From Thiohalophilus sp046483665 (lineage in GTDB: Bacteria; Pseudomonadota; Gammaproteobacteria; UBA6429; Thiohalophilaceae), in contig NZ_JAWOCR010000022.1 of NCBI RefSeq assembly GCF_046483665.1, positions 1 through 56,004 on the forward strand: a stretch of 56,004 bases of DNA, read 5' to 3'. This document shows, piece by piece, positions 42,495 through 51,829 of the stretch. How positions within the stretch are numbered: the stretch's first letter is position 1; each line of letters starts with the position of its first letter. A program made the position numbers and the translations under genes. The notes below the pieces were generated by a model. That model was given only the letters and a program-made list of their open reading frames with translations. It was not told the origin of the DNA and searched no databases.

Positions 42495-44255
42495 ATGAAA
42501 AACCAGCTTCAGGCCCTGATCGCACAGGCCGTCGAGGTCCTGCGAGCCGACGGTACTTTACCCGCCGATGCCAATCCCGCCATCCAGATCGAGCGTACCC
42601 GCGATCCGTCTCACGGGGATCTGGCCTGTAATGTCGCCATGCTGCTGGCCAAACCGGCCAAAGCCAGACCGCGAGATCTGGCCGAGAAGATCATCGCCGC
42701 CCTGCCGGACGATGCCAGTGTCATCCGCGTGGAGATCGCCGGGCCCGGGTTTATCAATTTCTTTTTAAGCGACGACGCTTTTCACGCGGTGATTCCGCAA
42801 ATCCTCGAAACCGGTGAGACTTACGGCCACTCCACCATCGGCAACGACCAACGGGTGCAGGTAGAGTTTGTTTCGGCCAATCCGACCGGCCCCCTGCATG
42901 TAGGCCACGGTCGGGGGGCCGCCTATGGCGCTGCAGTCGCCGATCTGCTGGCCGCCGCCGGTTTTACCGTGCATCGCGAATATTATGTGAACGACGCCGG
43001 ACGACAGATGGACATCCTCGCGGCCAGTGTCTGGTTACGCTATCTGGAGCTGGCCGGCGAAGATCTGGAATTCCCGGCCAACGCCTACAAGGGCGATTAT
43101 GTCTGGGATATCGCCGCCACCTTGCACCGGAAGCACGGCGATCGCTTTCGGCATGCCTGGAAGGTAATCCGCCAGACCCTGCCGGCCGACGAGCCCGAAG
43201 GCGGCGACAAAGAGGAATACATCGATGCGGTGATTGGCCAGGCCAAACAGTATCTGGGCGAGGACGATTACCGCTTCGTGTTCGATACCGGACTCAATTA
43301 TATCCTCGCGGATATTCGCGACGATCTTGCCCAGTTCGGTATTACCTACGAAGAGTGGTTTTCCGAACGATCCCTGACCGAAACCGGTGCGGTGAGCAAA
43401 GCTCTGCAGCGGCTGCGCGACAGCGGACACACTTATGAGCAAGACGGTGCGTTGTGGTTTCGTTCCTCGGAGTTTGGCGACGAGAAAGACCGGGTACTGG
43501 TACGCGATAACGGCCAGACTACCTACTTCGCCTCGGATATCGCCTACCATATGGACAAGCTGGAACGGGGCTTCGATCGGGTCATTGACGTGTGGGGCGC
43601 CGATCATCATGGCTATGTACCACGGGTACGGGCGGCCCTCAAGGCACTGGGAGACAATCCGGAAAAACTTGATGTGCTGCTGGTACAGTTCGCCATTCTT
43701 TACCGGGGCGGCAAGAAGCTGCAGATGTCGACTCGCTCCGGCGAGTTCGTCACCCTGCGCCAGCTGCGCAAGGAAGTCGGCAGCGATGCGGCGCGTTTCT
43801 TTTATGTCATGCGCAAATGCGAACAGCACATGGACTTCGATCTGGATCTGGCCAAGTCCGAGTCGAAAGATAATCCGATCTATTACATCCAGTATGCCCA
43901 TGCCCGGGTCTGCAGCGCGCTACGCAAGCTGGAAGAAAAAGGCTGGCAATATGATCAGGAACTGGGCCTGCAGCAGCTGGCCCTGCTGAGTACCAATCAC
44001 GAATTGTCGCTGTTAACCAGCCTGTCCCGCTATCCGGAAGTGATCGAAGCGGCGGCCCTGGCCCATGAGCCACATCAGGTGTGCCATTATTTGCGCGAGC
44101 TGGCCAATGACTTTCATACCTATTATAACGAGCACAAGATACTGGTGGACGAGGCGCCACTGCGTAATGCCCGCCTGGCATTGAGTCAGGCGACTCGCCA
44201 GGTGATTGCCAACGGTCTGGGTCTGCTGGGCGTTTCGGCGCCGCAGTCCATGTAA
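42495..44255 (+). CDS. argS: arginyl-tRNA synthetase
   Basis: This 586-residue class I synthetase charges tRNA-Arg in the cytoplasm. It has an N-terminal additional domain (residues 1-~110), the HIGH motif as HVGHGRGAAYG, the KMSKS region as LQMSTRSGEF (Lys replaced, common in ArgRS) and the C-terminal DALR anticodon-binding domain (CHYLRELANDFHTYYNEHKIL). The ATG at 42495 matches the family N-terminus (MKNQLQALI); the ribosome site is weak. A SPOR-domain gene follows 53 bp later. Confidence 0.96.
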   Translation: MKNQLQALIAQAVEVLRADGTLPADANPAIQIERTRDPSHGDLACNVAMLLAKPAKARPRDLAEKIIAALPDDASVIRVEIAGPGFINFFLSDDAFHAVIPQILETGETYGHSTIGNDQRVQVEFVSANPTGPLHVGHGRGAAYGAAVADLLAAAGFTVHREYYVNDAGRQMDILAASVWLRYLELAGEDLEFPANAYKGDYVWDIAATLHRKHGDRFRHAWKVIRQTLPADEPEGGDKEEYIDAVIGQAKQYLGEDDYRFVFDTGLNYILADIRDDLAQFGITYEEWFSERSLTETGAVSKALQRLRDSGHTYEQDGALWFRSSEFGDEKDRVLVRDNGQTTYFASDIAYHMDKLERGFDRVIDVWGADHHGYVPRVRAALKALGDNPEKLDVLLVQFAILYRGGKKLQMSTRSGEFVTLRQLRKEVGSDAARFFYVMRKCEQHMDFDLDLAKSESKDNPIYYIQYAHARVCSALRKLEEKGWQYDQELGLQQLALLSTNHELSLLTSLSRYPEVIEAAALAHEPHQVCHYLRELANDFHTYYNEHKILVDEAPLRNARLALSQATRQVIANGLGLLGVSAPQSM

Positions 44256-44308
44256 TACTAACAGCCCCGACGCTGTAACACTCACACGTTCGGTGATAGG
44301 CTTGTCTC

Positions 44309-44959
44309 ATGCCACGCGATTACGCCAAAACCCCCAAACCCAAACATCCCCACTCCCTGCCTGGCTGGATATGGATGCTGGGCGGGTTATTTATCGGCCT
44401 GTTTATTGCGCTACTGGTTTATTTGACCAATAACGCCGGTTCCGATCCGGATAAGGACATCGGCAGCTCGGTCAACGAGTTGATCGGCAAATTCAAGGAT
44501 GGTCGCCAGGATACCCGCGATGTGCGTCGTGATAACACGCAGCCCCCCCCTTCGCCGGACGAACAGAAACAGGACAAAGACAAACCCCGATTCGATTTTT
44601 ATACTATTTTACCGGAACTGGAAGTGGTCATACCCGAATACAATCTGTTCGGTGAAAAATCGGATAAGAGCGAACAAAAACCGGACGGATCCGATCAGCC
44701 CGTCCCGCAGACGGAGGATGATACCCGCTATATCATCCAGGCCGGCTCGTTTCGCAATCCGGAACAGGCCGACCGCCTCAGGGCGCAACTGGCGCTGCAC
44801 GGTATCGAAGCGTCGGTACAGACCGTGAAGATCAATGACAACGATACCTGGCACCGGGTCCGGGTCGGCCCCATCAACAATCTCTCCACCGTCAACCGGA
44901 CCCGAAAGCGCCTTCAGGACAACGGCATCGCCACCATCGTGGTCAAGGAAAAAAGCTGA
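44309..44959 (+). CDS. SPOR-domain cell-division protein, FtsN-like
   Basis: This 216-residue bitopic inner-membrane protein has a short cytoplasmic basic N-terminus, one span at about 20-42 (WIWMLGGLFIGLFIALLVYL), a Pro/Lys/Asp-rich periplasmic linker with the FDFYTILPELEVV motif, and a C-terminal SPOR domain (YIIQAGSFRNPEQADRLRA, WHRVRVGPI) that binds denuded septal peptidoglycan. SPOR proteins next to argS are common in proteobacteria. It probably acts in septation. The Zn peptidase gene follows after 15 bp. Confidence 0.9.
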   Translation: MPRDYAKTPKPKHPHSLPGWIWMLGGLFIGLFIALLVYLTNNAGSDPDKDIGSSVNELIGKFKDGRQDTRDVRRDNTQPPPSPDEQKQDKDKPRFDFYTILPELEVVIPEYNLFGEKSDKSEQKPDGSDQPVPQTEDDTRYIIQAGSFRNPEQADRLRAQLALHGIEASVQTVKINDNDTWHRVRVGPINNLSTVNRTRKRLQDNGIATIVVKEKS

Positions 44960-44974
44960 GCGTCCCGTGCCGCC

Positions 44975-45658
44975 ATGCCCTATGTACTGATACTGTTGTT
45001 GCTACTGGGGCTGTTCTTCGGTCCCGGCCTGTGGGCCCGCTATACCTTCAAACGTTACAGCACACCGCGCAAGGATATCCCTGGCACCGGCGGCGAACTG
45101 GCCCGGCATCTGCTGGATCGTTTTGGCATGCAAAGTTTTCAGGTCGAGGTAGCCGGCACCGAGGGCGATCACTTTGACCCCACCAGCGAGACGGTGCGCC
45201 TCAGCCAGGACAACTATGACGGCACATCACTGACGGCCGTGGCCGTGGCAGCACATGAAGTCGGCCACGCCATCCAGCACCATCGCGGTGAGCATAAACT
45301 CAAACTGCGCACCCGCCTGGCACAAACTGCCAATAGCGCACAGAAGATCGGCGCCGTCGTAATCCTCTTTGCTCCCGTCGTGGCACTGTTATCACGAGCG
45401 CCTTCAGCCATGGCACTCCAGATTATCCTCGGGCTGGGCACCATGTTGCTCGCCACTATCGTGCACCTGGTAACCCTGCCCGTGGAATTCGACGCCAGCT
45501 TCGGCAAGGCGTTACCCATCCTCAAAGAAGGCTATGTCCAGCCCAAAGACCTGCCCAAAATCAAACGCATTCTGCGCGCTGCCGCCCTCACTTATGTTGC
45601 GGCCTCTTTGTCGAGCCTGCTCAGCCTGGGGCGCTGGATCGCCATCCTGCGACGCTAA
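44975..45658 (+). CDS. membrane zinc metallopeptidase (YugP family)
   Basis: This 227-residue membrane protein has an N-terminal span (LILLLLLGLFFGPGLW), a zinc motif HEVGHAIQHH (about 91-100), two further spans (~125-165) and the terminal VEFDASFGKALPIL and KIKRILRAAALTYVAA segments typical of YugP/Zn-peptidase-2 proteins. The substrate is unknown. It follows the SPOR gene closely and may be co-transcribed with argS. Confidence 0.87.
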   Translation: MPYVLILLLLLGLFFGPGLWARYTFKRYSTPRKDIPGTGGELARHLLDRFGMQSFQVEVAGTEGDHFDPTSETVRLSQDNYDGTSLTAVAVAAHEVGHAIQHHRGEHKLKLRTRLAQTANSAQKIGAVVILFAPVVALLSRAPSAMALQIILGLGTMLLATIVHLVTLPVEFDASFGKALPILKEGYVQPKDLPKIKRILRAAALTYVAASLSSLLSLGRWIAILRR

Positions 45659-45808
45659 AACTAGCGTCAGGTTAATCTGAATAATCGCTGGTTTCTGGCA
45701 GCTGTATCAATATACCATGTGATGTTGTTCACTGTTTATCGCTTTGCGACTCTCTACTATAGCCGCCACAAGATAAATACCCCCCTGACTCTATTTCCGA
45801 GGTGCGCT

Positions 45809-46309
45809 ATGAAAACCCTGAAAACATTAACTGCCGTCAGCCTATTGGCAATAACAGGCGCCAGTTACGCCGAATCCGGTGACTACATGAACCTGCAATT
45901 GGGTATCAGTGACGTGGATGGATTCGATGAAGGCCTTGCCGCTATTGCCACTTTTGGCCGGCCGGTACCGAACGTGCATGAAAACTTTTCCGTGGAAGGT
46001 GAGTTCACCACGACTATTGCCGACCCGGATACCAATGGTGCCGAGATTTCTTATTTTAGCCTGGGTGCCTACGGGGTCTACACTCATCCGCTCAACCAGT
46101 ACGCCAGCCTGCGTGGCCGGGCCGGACTGGTTTATTACGATACCGACGTTTCGGGCGACGGCCGGCGCGGTTCCGATGACGGGCTGGATCTCAGTGTTGG
46201 CTTCGGTGTCACCTATAACCTCAACCAGCAGATGGATCTGATCGCCGAATATACCCTCATCGAATCCGATATATCCCACCTCTCGGCCGGTATCCAGTAT
46301 CGTTTTTAG
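45809..46309 (+). CDS. small outer-membrane beta-barrel protein
   Basis: This 166-residue exported protein has a signal peptide (MKTLKTLTAVSLLAITGASYA), alternating beta-strands with aromatic girdles (GEFTTTI, ISYFSLGAYGVYTH, RAGLVYYDTDV, LSVGFGVTYNL) and a C-terminal Phe (IQYRF), the signature for BAM insertion. It resembles OmpX/OmpA-like eight-stranded barrels. The start is fixed by GAGGT 6 nt upstream. It is a single gene. Confidence 0.85.
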   Translation: MKTLKTLTAVSLLAITGASYAESGDYMNLQLGISDVDGFDEGLAAIATFGRPVPNVHENFSVEGEFTTTIADPDTNGAEISYFSLGAYGVYTHPLNQYASLRGRAGLVYYDTDVSGDGRRGSDDGLDLSVGFGVTYNLNQQMDLIAEYTLIESDISHLSAGIQYRF

Positions 46310-46346
46310 TAAAGCTAACTGGCAGCCAGTAATTCATTGCTGGCAG

Positions 46347-46619
46347 CTACTGAAAATCGTAATGCTTTGTGACCGGCTTGCGTATTTCCCAGGTACAACT
46401 CATGCCGGCCGGAAAGGTCACCAGATCACCGCGTTGAATCTGTACCGGTTCACCGTCATCGGGTGTAACGATGACATCGCCTTCGAGCAAATAGCAGGTT
46501 TCCTGGCGGTCATATTGCCAGGGAAAGGTCGATACCTCTTTTTCCCAGATGGGCCAGTCATATACACCGATCACATCGAGTTTGGCCGGTGAGGGATTAC
46601 GTTCTACCAGAATCTGCAT
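46347..46619 (-). CDS. small cupin-fold protein
   Basis: This 90-residue single cupin domain (DUF861-like) has YDWPIWEKE, CYLLEGDVIVTPDDGEP, FPAGMSCTWEI and KHYDFQ at the end. Such proteins resemble (S)-ureidoglycine aminohydrolase-type cupins or sensors; no substrate can be named. The start at 46619 has AGGTGA 5 nt upstream. It is convergent with the barrel gene and follows speA on the same strand. Confidence 0.82.
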   Translation of the reverse strand: MQILVERNPSPAKLDVIGVYDWPIWEKEVSTFPWQYDRQETCYLLEGDVIVTPDDGEPVQIQRGDLVTFPAGMSCTWEIRKPVTKHYDFQ

Positions 46620-46681
46620 GGTTATCACCTTTACATCACATTGCTTTGTGGAGTTTTTACAGCGCCTGATCGGCGTTGCGA

Positions 46682-48586
46682 TTATTCGTCTTCCAGGTAG
46701 GTATAGCCCTTGAGCCCGGATTCAAGCTGACTCAGGTATTCCCGGGATTCGCTTTCATCCAGATCGGCCTGGGCCAGTTTTTTCTGATAGCTGTCGAGCA
46801 GCAAGTCAGCGCGGATATGCACATAATCAAGAACTGAATCGACCGTATCCCCGTACAGGACCTGCTCTATCTGATGATTGCCATCATTATCGAGCACGAC
46901 ATTGATCGAGTCGGTATCGCCGAACAGGTTGTGCATATCGCCCAGTATCTCCTGATACGCGCCGACCATGAATATCCCGATCAGGTAAGGTTCACCGGAT
47001 TTCAGAGGGTGCAGCGGCAGGCTGCTCTCGACGCCTTCACCATCGACGTAGTAGTCGATACGACCGTCCGAATCACAGGTAATGTCTTCGATCACGCCCC
47101 GGCGCGTCGGCTTTTCATCCAGCCGATGTAACGGTACTACCGGAAAGATCTGATCAATGGCCCAGACATCGGGAATCGACTGGAACAACGAGAAATTGGC
47201 AAAATATTTGTCCGCCAGCTTGTCATGCAACTCGTCCAGTACTTCACGATGCACCCGGTTGCTTGCGGATAACAATTCGTGCACCCGCTGACAGATAACG
47301 TAATACAGCTCCTCGGCATAGGCACGTTGGTCGAGTGTCAGCACGCCATGGGTATACATACTTTGCACTTCGCTTAGCCAGTGTTTGATGTCGTGATAAA
47401 TCTCCATTGCCGCGCGGCTGGAGGTTTCATTCTGGACCGCTTCGTAGCATTGCCACATATCCTGCAGTACCAGCGGGTCATCACTCTGCGGCTCCAGCAT
47501 GGCGCTGGCATCGGGGACCTGCTCGGTGTCAATAATATTGGTAATCAACACCGCGTGATGGGCGGTCATAGCCCGGCCTGATTCGGTAAAGATATCCGGG
47601 TGCGCCAATCCATGTTCCTCGCACGCCTCCCACAATACATGCACAATGTTATTGGTGTAGGACTGTACGCTGTAGTTCATGGAACAGAAACTGCGCGAAC
47701 GTGAACCTTCATAATCAACCCCCAGGCCACCACCGACATCCACACAACGGATGTTGATTCCCATGCGATGCAGTTCGACAAAATAGCGTGCGCATTCGAG
47801 CATGCCGCGCTGGATATCGCGGATATTGGCGATCTGCGAGCCGAGATGGAAATGCAGCATTTGCAGGCTATCGCTCATGCCGGCCTCGCGCAGCCGCTCG
47901 ATAACCCAGATCACCTGCGCGGCGGAGAGACCAAACTTGGCTTTTTCGCCGCCAGTGTTCTGCCACTTGCCCTCGCCGATAGAGGCAAGCCTCACCCGTA
48001 CACCCAGCAGCGGTGTAATACCCAGGGCCCGGGACTCGCTAATCACCAGCTCCAGTTCGGAGTGCTTTTCAATTACAATATAAACCTGATGCCCGAGCTT
48101 GCGGCCGATCAGGGCCAGGCGGATATATTCCCGGTCCTTGTAACCGTTACAGACGATCACTCCACCCGGATGGGACAACCCCAGCACCGCCATCAACTCC
48201 GGTTTACTGCCCGCCTCCAGCCCGACCCGCTCCTGACCATGCTCAACCAGCTGCCGGATCACGCTGGCCTGCTGATTGACCTTGACGGGATACACTGCGG
48301 TGTACTTGCCCTGATAGGCATCACTGGCCATGGCCTGGTGAAAGCTCTGACAGAGAGTATCCAGACGATTGTTCAGGATATCGGTAAAACGGACCACGAT
48401 CGGCAGGGTCACACTATGTTCGCGTACCGCCCGGGTCGCCAGTTGATAGAGATCGATCCCTCGATTGTGCGCCTGGCGATCAGGATGGGCCAGCATGTGA
48501 CCCTGCTCGTTGATGCCAAAGTAACCTTCGCCCCAGTAGACCACGCTATAGGTGGCAAGCGCCTGTTGTCTGTTCCAGTCTGACAT
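46682..48586 (-). CDS. speA: biosynthetic arginine decarboxylase
   Basis: This 634-residue PLP enzyme converts arginine to agmatine, the first step of the agmatine route to putrescine. It has YPVKVNQQ (PLP lysine), GLEAGSKPEL, GVRVRLASIGEGKW, FHLGSQIANI, VDVGGGLGVDY and a C-terminal GAYQEILGDMHNLFGD, close to E. coli SpeA in length (658). The start at 48586 (MSDWNRQQAL) has AGGTGA directly upstream; an in-frame ATG 39 nt earlier is less likely. It is divergent from speE, forming a polyamine pair. Confidence 0.96.
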   Translation of the reverse strand: MSDWNRQQALATYSVVYWGEGYFGINEQGHMLAHPDRQAHNRGIDLYQLATRAVREHSVTLPIVVRFTDILNNRLDTLCQSFHQAMASDAYQGKYTAVYPVKVNQQASVIRQLVEHGQERVGLEAGSKPELMAVLGLSHPGGVIVCNGYKDREYIRLALIGRKLGHQVYIVIEKHSELELVISESRALGITPLLGVRVRLASIGEGKWQNTGGEKAKFGLSAAQVIWVIERLREAGMSDSLQMLHFHLGSQIANIRDIQRGMLECARYFVELHRMGINIRCVDVGGGLGVDYEGSRSRSFCSMNYSVQSYTNNIVHVLWEACEEHGLAHPDIFTESGRAMTAHHAVLITNIIDTEQVPDASAMLEPQSDDPLVLQDMWQCYEAVQNETSSRAAMEIYHDIKHWLSEVQSMYTHGVLTLDQRAYAEELYYVICQRVHELLSASNRVHREVLDELHDKLADKYFANFSLFQSIPDVWAIDQIFPVVPLHRLDEKPTRRGVIEDITCDSDGRIDYYVDGEGVESSLPLHPLKSGEPYLIGIFMVGAYQEILGDMHNLFGDTDSINVVLDNDGNHQIEQVLYGDTVDSVLDYVHIRADLLLDSYQKKLAQADLDESESREYLSQLESGLKGYTYLEDE

Positions 48587-48675
48587 GATCACCTGATGTT
48601 GTTTTATTCGGGGCCGGGGTTTCAAGTATAATGGCAGTTTCCCTGCTCACGCCAAGCATTTTCCGGAGTGCTGTT

Positions 48676-49530
48676 ATGTTATCCGATACAGAATGGTTTA
48701 CCGAGATCTGCGCTGAATCGGGCTCGGCCTTTTCTTTCAAAATAAAGGAAAAGCTGGCCGAGGTGCAGACCGGGTTTCAGAAAATCGAGATCTTCGACAC
48801 CGAGAAATGGGGCCGATTGATGGTCATCGACGGCTTTATTATGCTCACCGATCGGGACAACTTTCTGTATCACGAGATGATGGCCCACCCGGTACTGTTC
48901 ACCCACCCCGCTCCGAAACGGGTGCTGGTGATCGGCGGCGGTGACTGCGGCACCCTGCGCGAAGTCCTGCAGCATCCCGGGGTAACAAGCTGCGAGCAGG
49001 TAGAGATCGACGAGCAGGTCACCCGCTTGTCAGAACAATACTTCCCGGATTTGTGCACTGCCAACGACGACCCCCGCGCCGCGTTCCATTTTGTCGACGG
49101 TATTCAGTGGGTCAAGGATGCCGGGGCCGGTCATTATGATGTGATTATCGTCGACAGTACCGATCCTGTCGGTCCGGCCGAAGGCCTGTTTACCGAGCAG
49201 TTCTATCGCGATTGCCACCGCGCGCTGGGGGCAGACGGTCTGCTGGTACAGCAAAGCGAATCCCCGCTGATTCATCAACGCCTGTTAAAAGAGATGCATA
49301 CTGCCATGGCCGATGCCGGTTTTGCCGCCGTCAATACGCTCGGCTTTCCACAGCCGGTCTACCCCAGCGGATGGTGGAGCTGCACCGTGAGTGGGAAGGT
49401 GTCGGATCTGACCCGCTTCCGTGAACAGGATGCCGCGCAGCGGCCGTTCGAAACCCTTTATTACAACCCCGAGATTCACCGCGCGGCGTTTGCCCTGCCC
49501 GGCTTCCTGCACCAGCAGCTGGACAAATAA
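48676..49530 (+). CDS. speE: spermidine synthase
   Basis: This 284-residue aminopropyltransferase makes spermidine from putrescine and decarboxylated SAM. It has WFTEICAESGSAFSFKI, the binding motif VLVIGGGDCGTLREV, the catalytic region VDSTDPVGPAEGLF and YPSGWWSC. GGAG lies 8 nt before the ATG at 48676; an ATG 45 nt earlier is in frame but has no ribosome site. The 89-bp gap to divergent speA must hold both promoters, allowing co-regulation. Confidence 0.96.
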   Translation: MLSDTEWFTEICAESGSAFSFKIKEKLAEVQTGFQKIEIFDTEKWGRLMVIDGFIMLTDRDNFLYHEMMAHPVLFTHPAPKRVLVIGGGDCGTLREVLQHPGVTSCEQVEIDEQVTRLSEQYFPDLCTANDDPRAAFHFVDGIQWVKDAGAGHYDVIIVDSTDPVGPAEGLFTEQFYRDCHRALGADGLLVQQSESPLIHQRLLKEMHTAMADAGFAAVNTLGFPQPVYPSGWWSCTVSGKVSDLTRFREQDAAQRPFETLYYNPEIHRAAFALPGFLHQQLDK

Positions 49531-49631
49531 TTCATCGCTCCGCGGGGATAAAGTAAAAATCAAACAAACAGCGTTTAAAAAAACCTCGTATCCTGGTCCC
49601 GACGGACGGGTTTTTAACTTGTAACCTCAAC

Positions 49632-50093
49632 TTAATCACACCACCGGCTGACATCCTGCGCGGCGCGGGCCTCGGCCTGCTGGCGCTGGCTGTCAGTGAG
49701 AATTTTTCGATCACCCTGCTCATCAATATCATATAACCGGCCTGCCTGCTGATAGCTTCGCAAACGATCCCGCGCCCGGGCGCAACGTTTGTGTCGTTCG
49801 GCGGCTTCGGCTTCCTTGCGTTGCTCCCGCTGTTGTTTGATGCGCCGCTCTTCTTCATAGGCGCGTAACAGGCGACGGGTTTTTTCACGCCGTTCGGCAT
49901 CACCGGATTGCGGGCTGCCGCGGGAAGGGCCGGGGTCCACATCCATGGAACGGGCTCCTTTCTCCGGCGGTTTATCGCCATAATGCACCTGCCCCTGTTC
50001 GTCGGTCCATTTATAGACGCCGGCTCCGGTGGATACGCTTACCAGGGCCGTGAGTAACAGGCCGCTAACCAGCTGTTGAATATTCCATTTCAT
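49632..50093 (-). CDS. exported DUF4124 protein
   Basis: This 153-residue protein has a signal peptide (LLLTALVSVSTGAG), then the DUF4124 motif VYKWTDEQGQVHYGDKPP and a long Arg/Glu-rich, partly coiled-coil C-terminal half ending in ARAAQDVSRWCD. The function of DUF4124 is unknown. Its ATG overlaps the fetB stop by 1 nt (TAATG), so it is translationally coupled to an ABC transporter. Confidence 0.82.
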   Translation of the reverse strand: MKWNIQQLVSGLLLTALVSVSTGAGVYKWTDEQGQVHYGDKPPEKGARSMDVDPGPSRGSPQSGDAERREKTRRLLRAYEEERRIKQQREQRKEAEAAERHKRCARARDRLRSYQQAGRLYDIDEQGDRKILTDSQRQQAEARAAQDVSRWCD

Positions 50094-50893
50094 TATTTTG
50101 CCTCCCTAAGGCGATCCAGTCGTAAACGTTGCCGCTCGTCGAACAACCGTCGGGCGCCCAGCCAGCTGGCCAGCAAGATAGCAAACCCGGTGCCGGCTGC
50201 GATCATAAACATGATCAGAATCTGGTATTTGACCGCTTCCACCGGCGCCGTGCCCGAGAGAATCTGGCCGGTCATCATTCCCGGCAGGCTGACGATCCCC
50301 GCCGCCGCCATGGCATTGATGATCGGAATCAGCCCGACGCGGACGCTCTCGCGGACCGTCTCGCGCAGTGCATCCTGCCAGCGCTGTCCCAGGGCAAGGC
50401 GTGTTTCGATCACCGCCCGCTGCTGCCAGGCGTTATTGGTCAGCCGATCCAGCGACAGCGCCACCCCGGTCATGGTGTTACCCAGCATCATACCGAGCAG
50501 GGGAATGGCGTACTGGGGCTGATACCAGGGATCGTTATTGATAATAATCAGCAAGGCAAACAACGTGGTGGCAAAGGCCGAGACAAACATCGACAGGGTG
50601 CCCAGGGCATAACCCCAGCGCCCCCGGAACGGTCGGTGCTGGCGGGCCATCACCTCACGGCCGGCGATCAGCACCATCACCGAGGCAATCAGTATCACCC
50701 ACAGCAGGGTGACATTCTCGAATAACACCTTGAGAATCAGACCGACCAGCAACAGCTGCAGGGTCGTGCGCAGGGCCGCGATCAGCAACCGTTGCGTCAC
50801 CCCCAGTTTCAGCCACAGCGATATCCCGGCCAGCGCCACCACCAGCAGTGCGGCCAGTCCCAGATCCAGCGGGGTCAAACTGATAATATTCAC
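50093..50893 (-). CDS. fetB: ABC transporter permease, FetB (UPF0014) family
   Basis: This 266-residue inner-membrane permease has seven or so spans. Family motifs are RTTLQLLLVGLIL, PLLGMMLGNTMTG, TRLALGQRWQDAL and NAMAAAGIVSLPGMMTGQIL. In E. coli FetAB exports iron and protects from oxidative stress; metal specificity here is inference. The start is a GTG overlapping the fetA stop by 4 nt (GTGA). Confidence 0.9.
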   Translation of the reverse strand: MNIISLTPLDLGLAALLVVALAGISLWLKLGVTQRLLIAALRTTLQLLLVGLILKVLFENVTLLWVILIASVMVLIAGREVMARQHRPFRGRWGYALGTLSMFVSAFATTLFALLIIINNDPWYQPQYAIPLLGMMLGNTMTGVALSLDRLTNNAWQQRAVIETRLALGQRWQDALRETVRESVRVGLIPIINAMAAAGIVSLPGMMTGQILSGTAPVEAVKYQILIMFMIAAGTGFAILLASWLGARRLFDERQRLRLDRLREAK

Positions 50894-51552
50894 AGCATCT
50901 CCTCTACCAGCCGGTCATTCCGAATCACCAGCCGACGCCGGGCGAGACGCTGTTGCTGTTGCGGATCGTGGGTCACCCAGATTGTCGGTGCGCCAGCCTC
51001 ACGCACGTAATTGTGTAACAACGTCTCCGCCTGGCTGACACTGCCGGGATCCAGACTGGCGGTAGGTTCATCGAGCAACAACGCTCTGGGCCGTTGACAC
51101 AACAGGCGCAGGATCGCCAGGCGCTGCTTTTCCCCGGTCGAGCAACGGGCCACTTCCCAGCTCAGCACCTCCATCGAAAAACCCAGCTGCTCAAACCAGG
51201 CTGGCTCGGGATCGGTAAAATGTTCGCCCACCTGATCGTGCCACCACTGTGACTCCGCCGGTAACAGGCCGACCCGATGCCGCCACTGATGGGCGGGCAG
51301 TGTGTCGCACCAGATATCATCCAGGCGTACCCGGCCCTCATGGGGTATCAGATCGGCAATGGCCCGCAGCAACAGGCTCTTGCCGCTGCCGGAAGGACCG
51401 CTCAGACAAACAATTTCCGCGTCATTGACAGTTACATCCAGTCTCACCTGCTGCACCTGCAGCGCCTCGATCCCCAGTTCACTCAATCCCGTATCCCCTC
51501 GCCAGGCACGGTTAAAGCCTGACTCATTGGCTGTTTTATTTTGCCGTAGCAT
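50890..51552 (-). CDS. fetA: ABC transporter ATPase, FetA-like
   Basis: This ATPase subunit has up to 220 residues, with Walker A LSGPSGSGKSLLLRA and Walker B RALLLDEPTASLD. The signature motif is CSTGEKQR instead of the usual LSGGQ, as in this family. The first ATG at 51552 lies only ~20 nt from a TATAAT element, so the message could be near-leaderless; a TTG start around 51489 (LSELGIEALQV) is an alternative. It is first of fetA-fetB-DUF4124, each pair overlapping. It is divergent from the CDGSH gene. Confidence 0.88.
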   Translation of the reverse strand: MLRQNKTANESGFNRAWRGDTGLSELGIEALQVQQVRLDVTVNDAEIVCLSGPSGSGKSLLLRAIADLIPHEGRVRLDDIWCDTLPAHQWRHRVGLLPAESQWWHDQVGEHFTDPEPAWFEQLGFSMEVLSWEVARCSTGEKQRLAILRLLCQRPRALLLDEPTASLDPGSVSQAETLLHNYVREAGAPTIWVTHDPQQQQRLARRRLVIRNDRLVEEML

Positions 51553-51572
51553 TGTTATGATGCATAGCGATT

Positions 51573-51586
51573 ATAATGAGAAGGAG
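51573..51586 (+). promoter_or_regulatory. -10 element and ribosome site of the CDGSH gene
   Basis: TATAAT (51573-51578) is followed by AAGGAG (51581-51586) just before the ATG at 51593, giving a very short leader if this -10 is used. The word ATTATAAT is self-complementary, so the same bases could serve divergent fetA. No strong -35 is seen on either side. Confidence 0.4.
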
Positions 51587-51592
51587 AAACCT

Positions 51593-51829
51593 ATGTCCGA
51601 CCCGGTTATTGCTCAAAAAGCCCCCTACGCCGTCGAACTGGAAGCGGGAGATTATTTCTGGTGCGCCTGCGGCAAATCCGCCAACCAGCCCTTTTGCGAC
51701 GGCTCGCACAAGGATACCGACTTCGAACCGGTCAAATTCACCATCGACGAAAAAAAGACCGTCTACCTGTGCGGCTGTAAACACACCGCCAACAAGCCCT
51801 ACTGCGACGGGACGCATAACAAATTATAG
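51593..51829 (+). CDS. tandem CDGSH iron-sulfur protein
   Basis: This 78-residue protein has two CDGSH-type [2Fe-2S] sites: CACGKSANQPFCDGSH and CGCKHTANKPYCDGTH. Such doublet proteins (mitoNEET/Miner2-like) are soluble redox or Fe-S transfer proteins. AAGGAG lies 7 nt before the ATG and decides the start; upstream in-frame codons overlap fetA. Placement beside a FetAB iron exporter hints at iron handling. Confidence 0.9.
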   Translation: MSDPVIAQKAPYAVELEAGDYFWCACGKSANQPFCDGSHKDTDFEPVKFTIDEKKTVYLCGCKHTANKPYCDGTHNKL

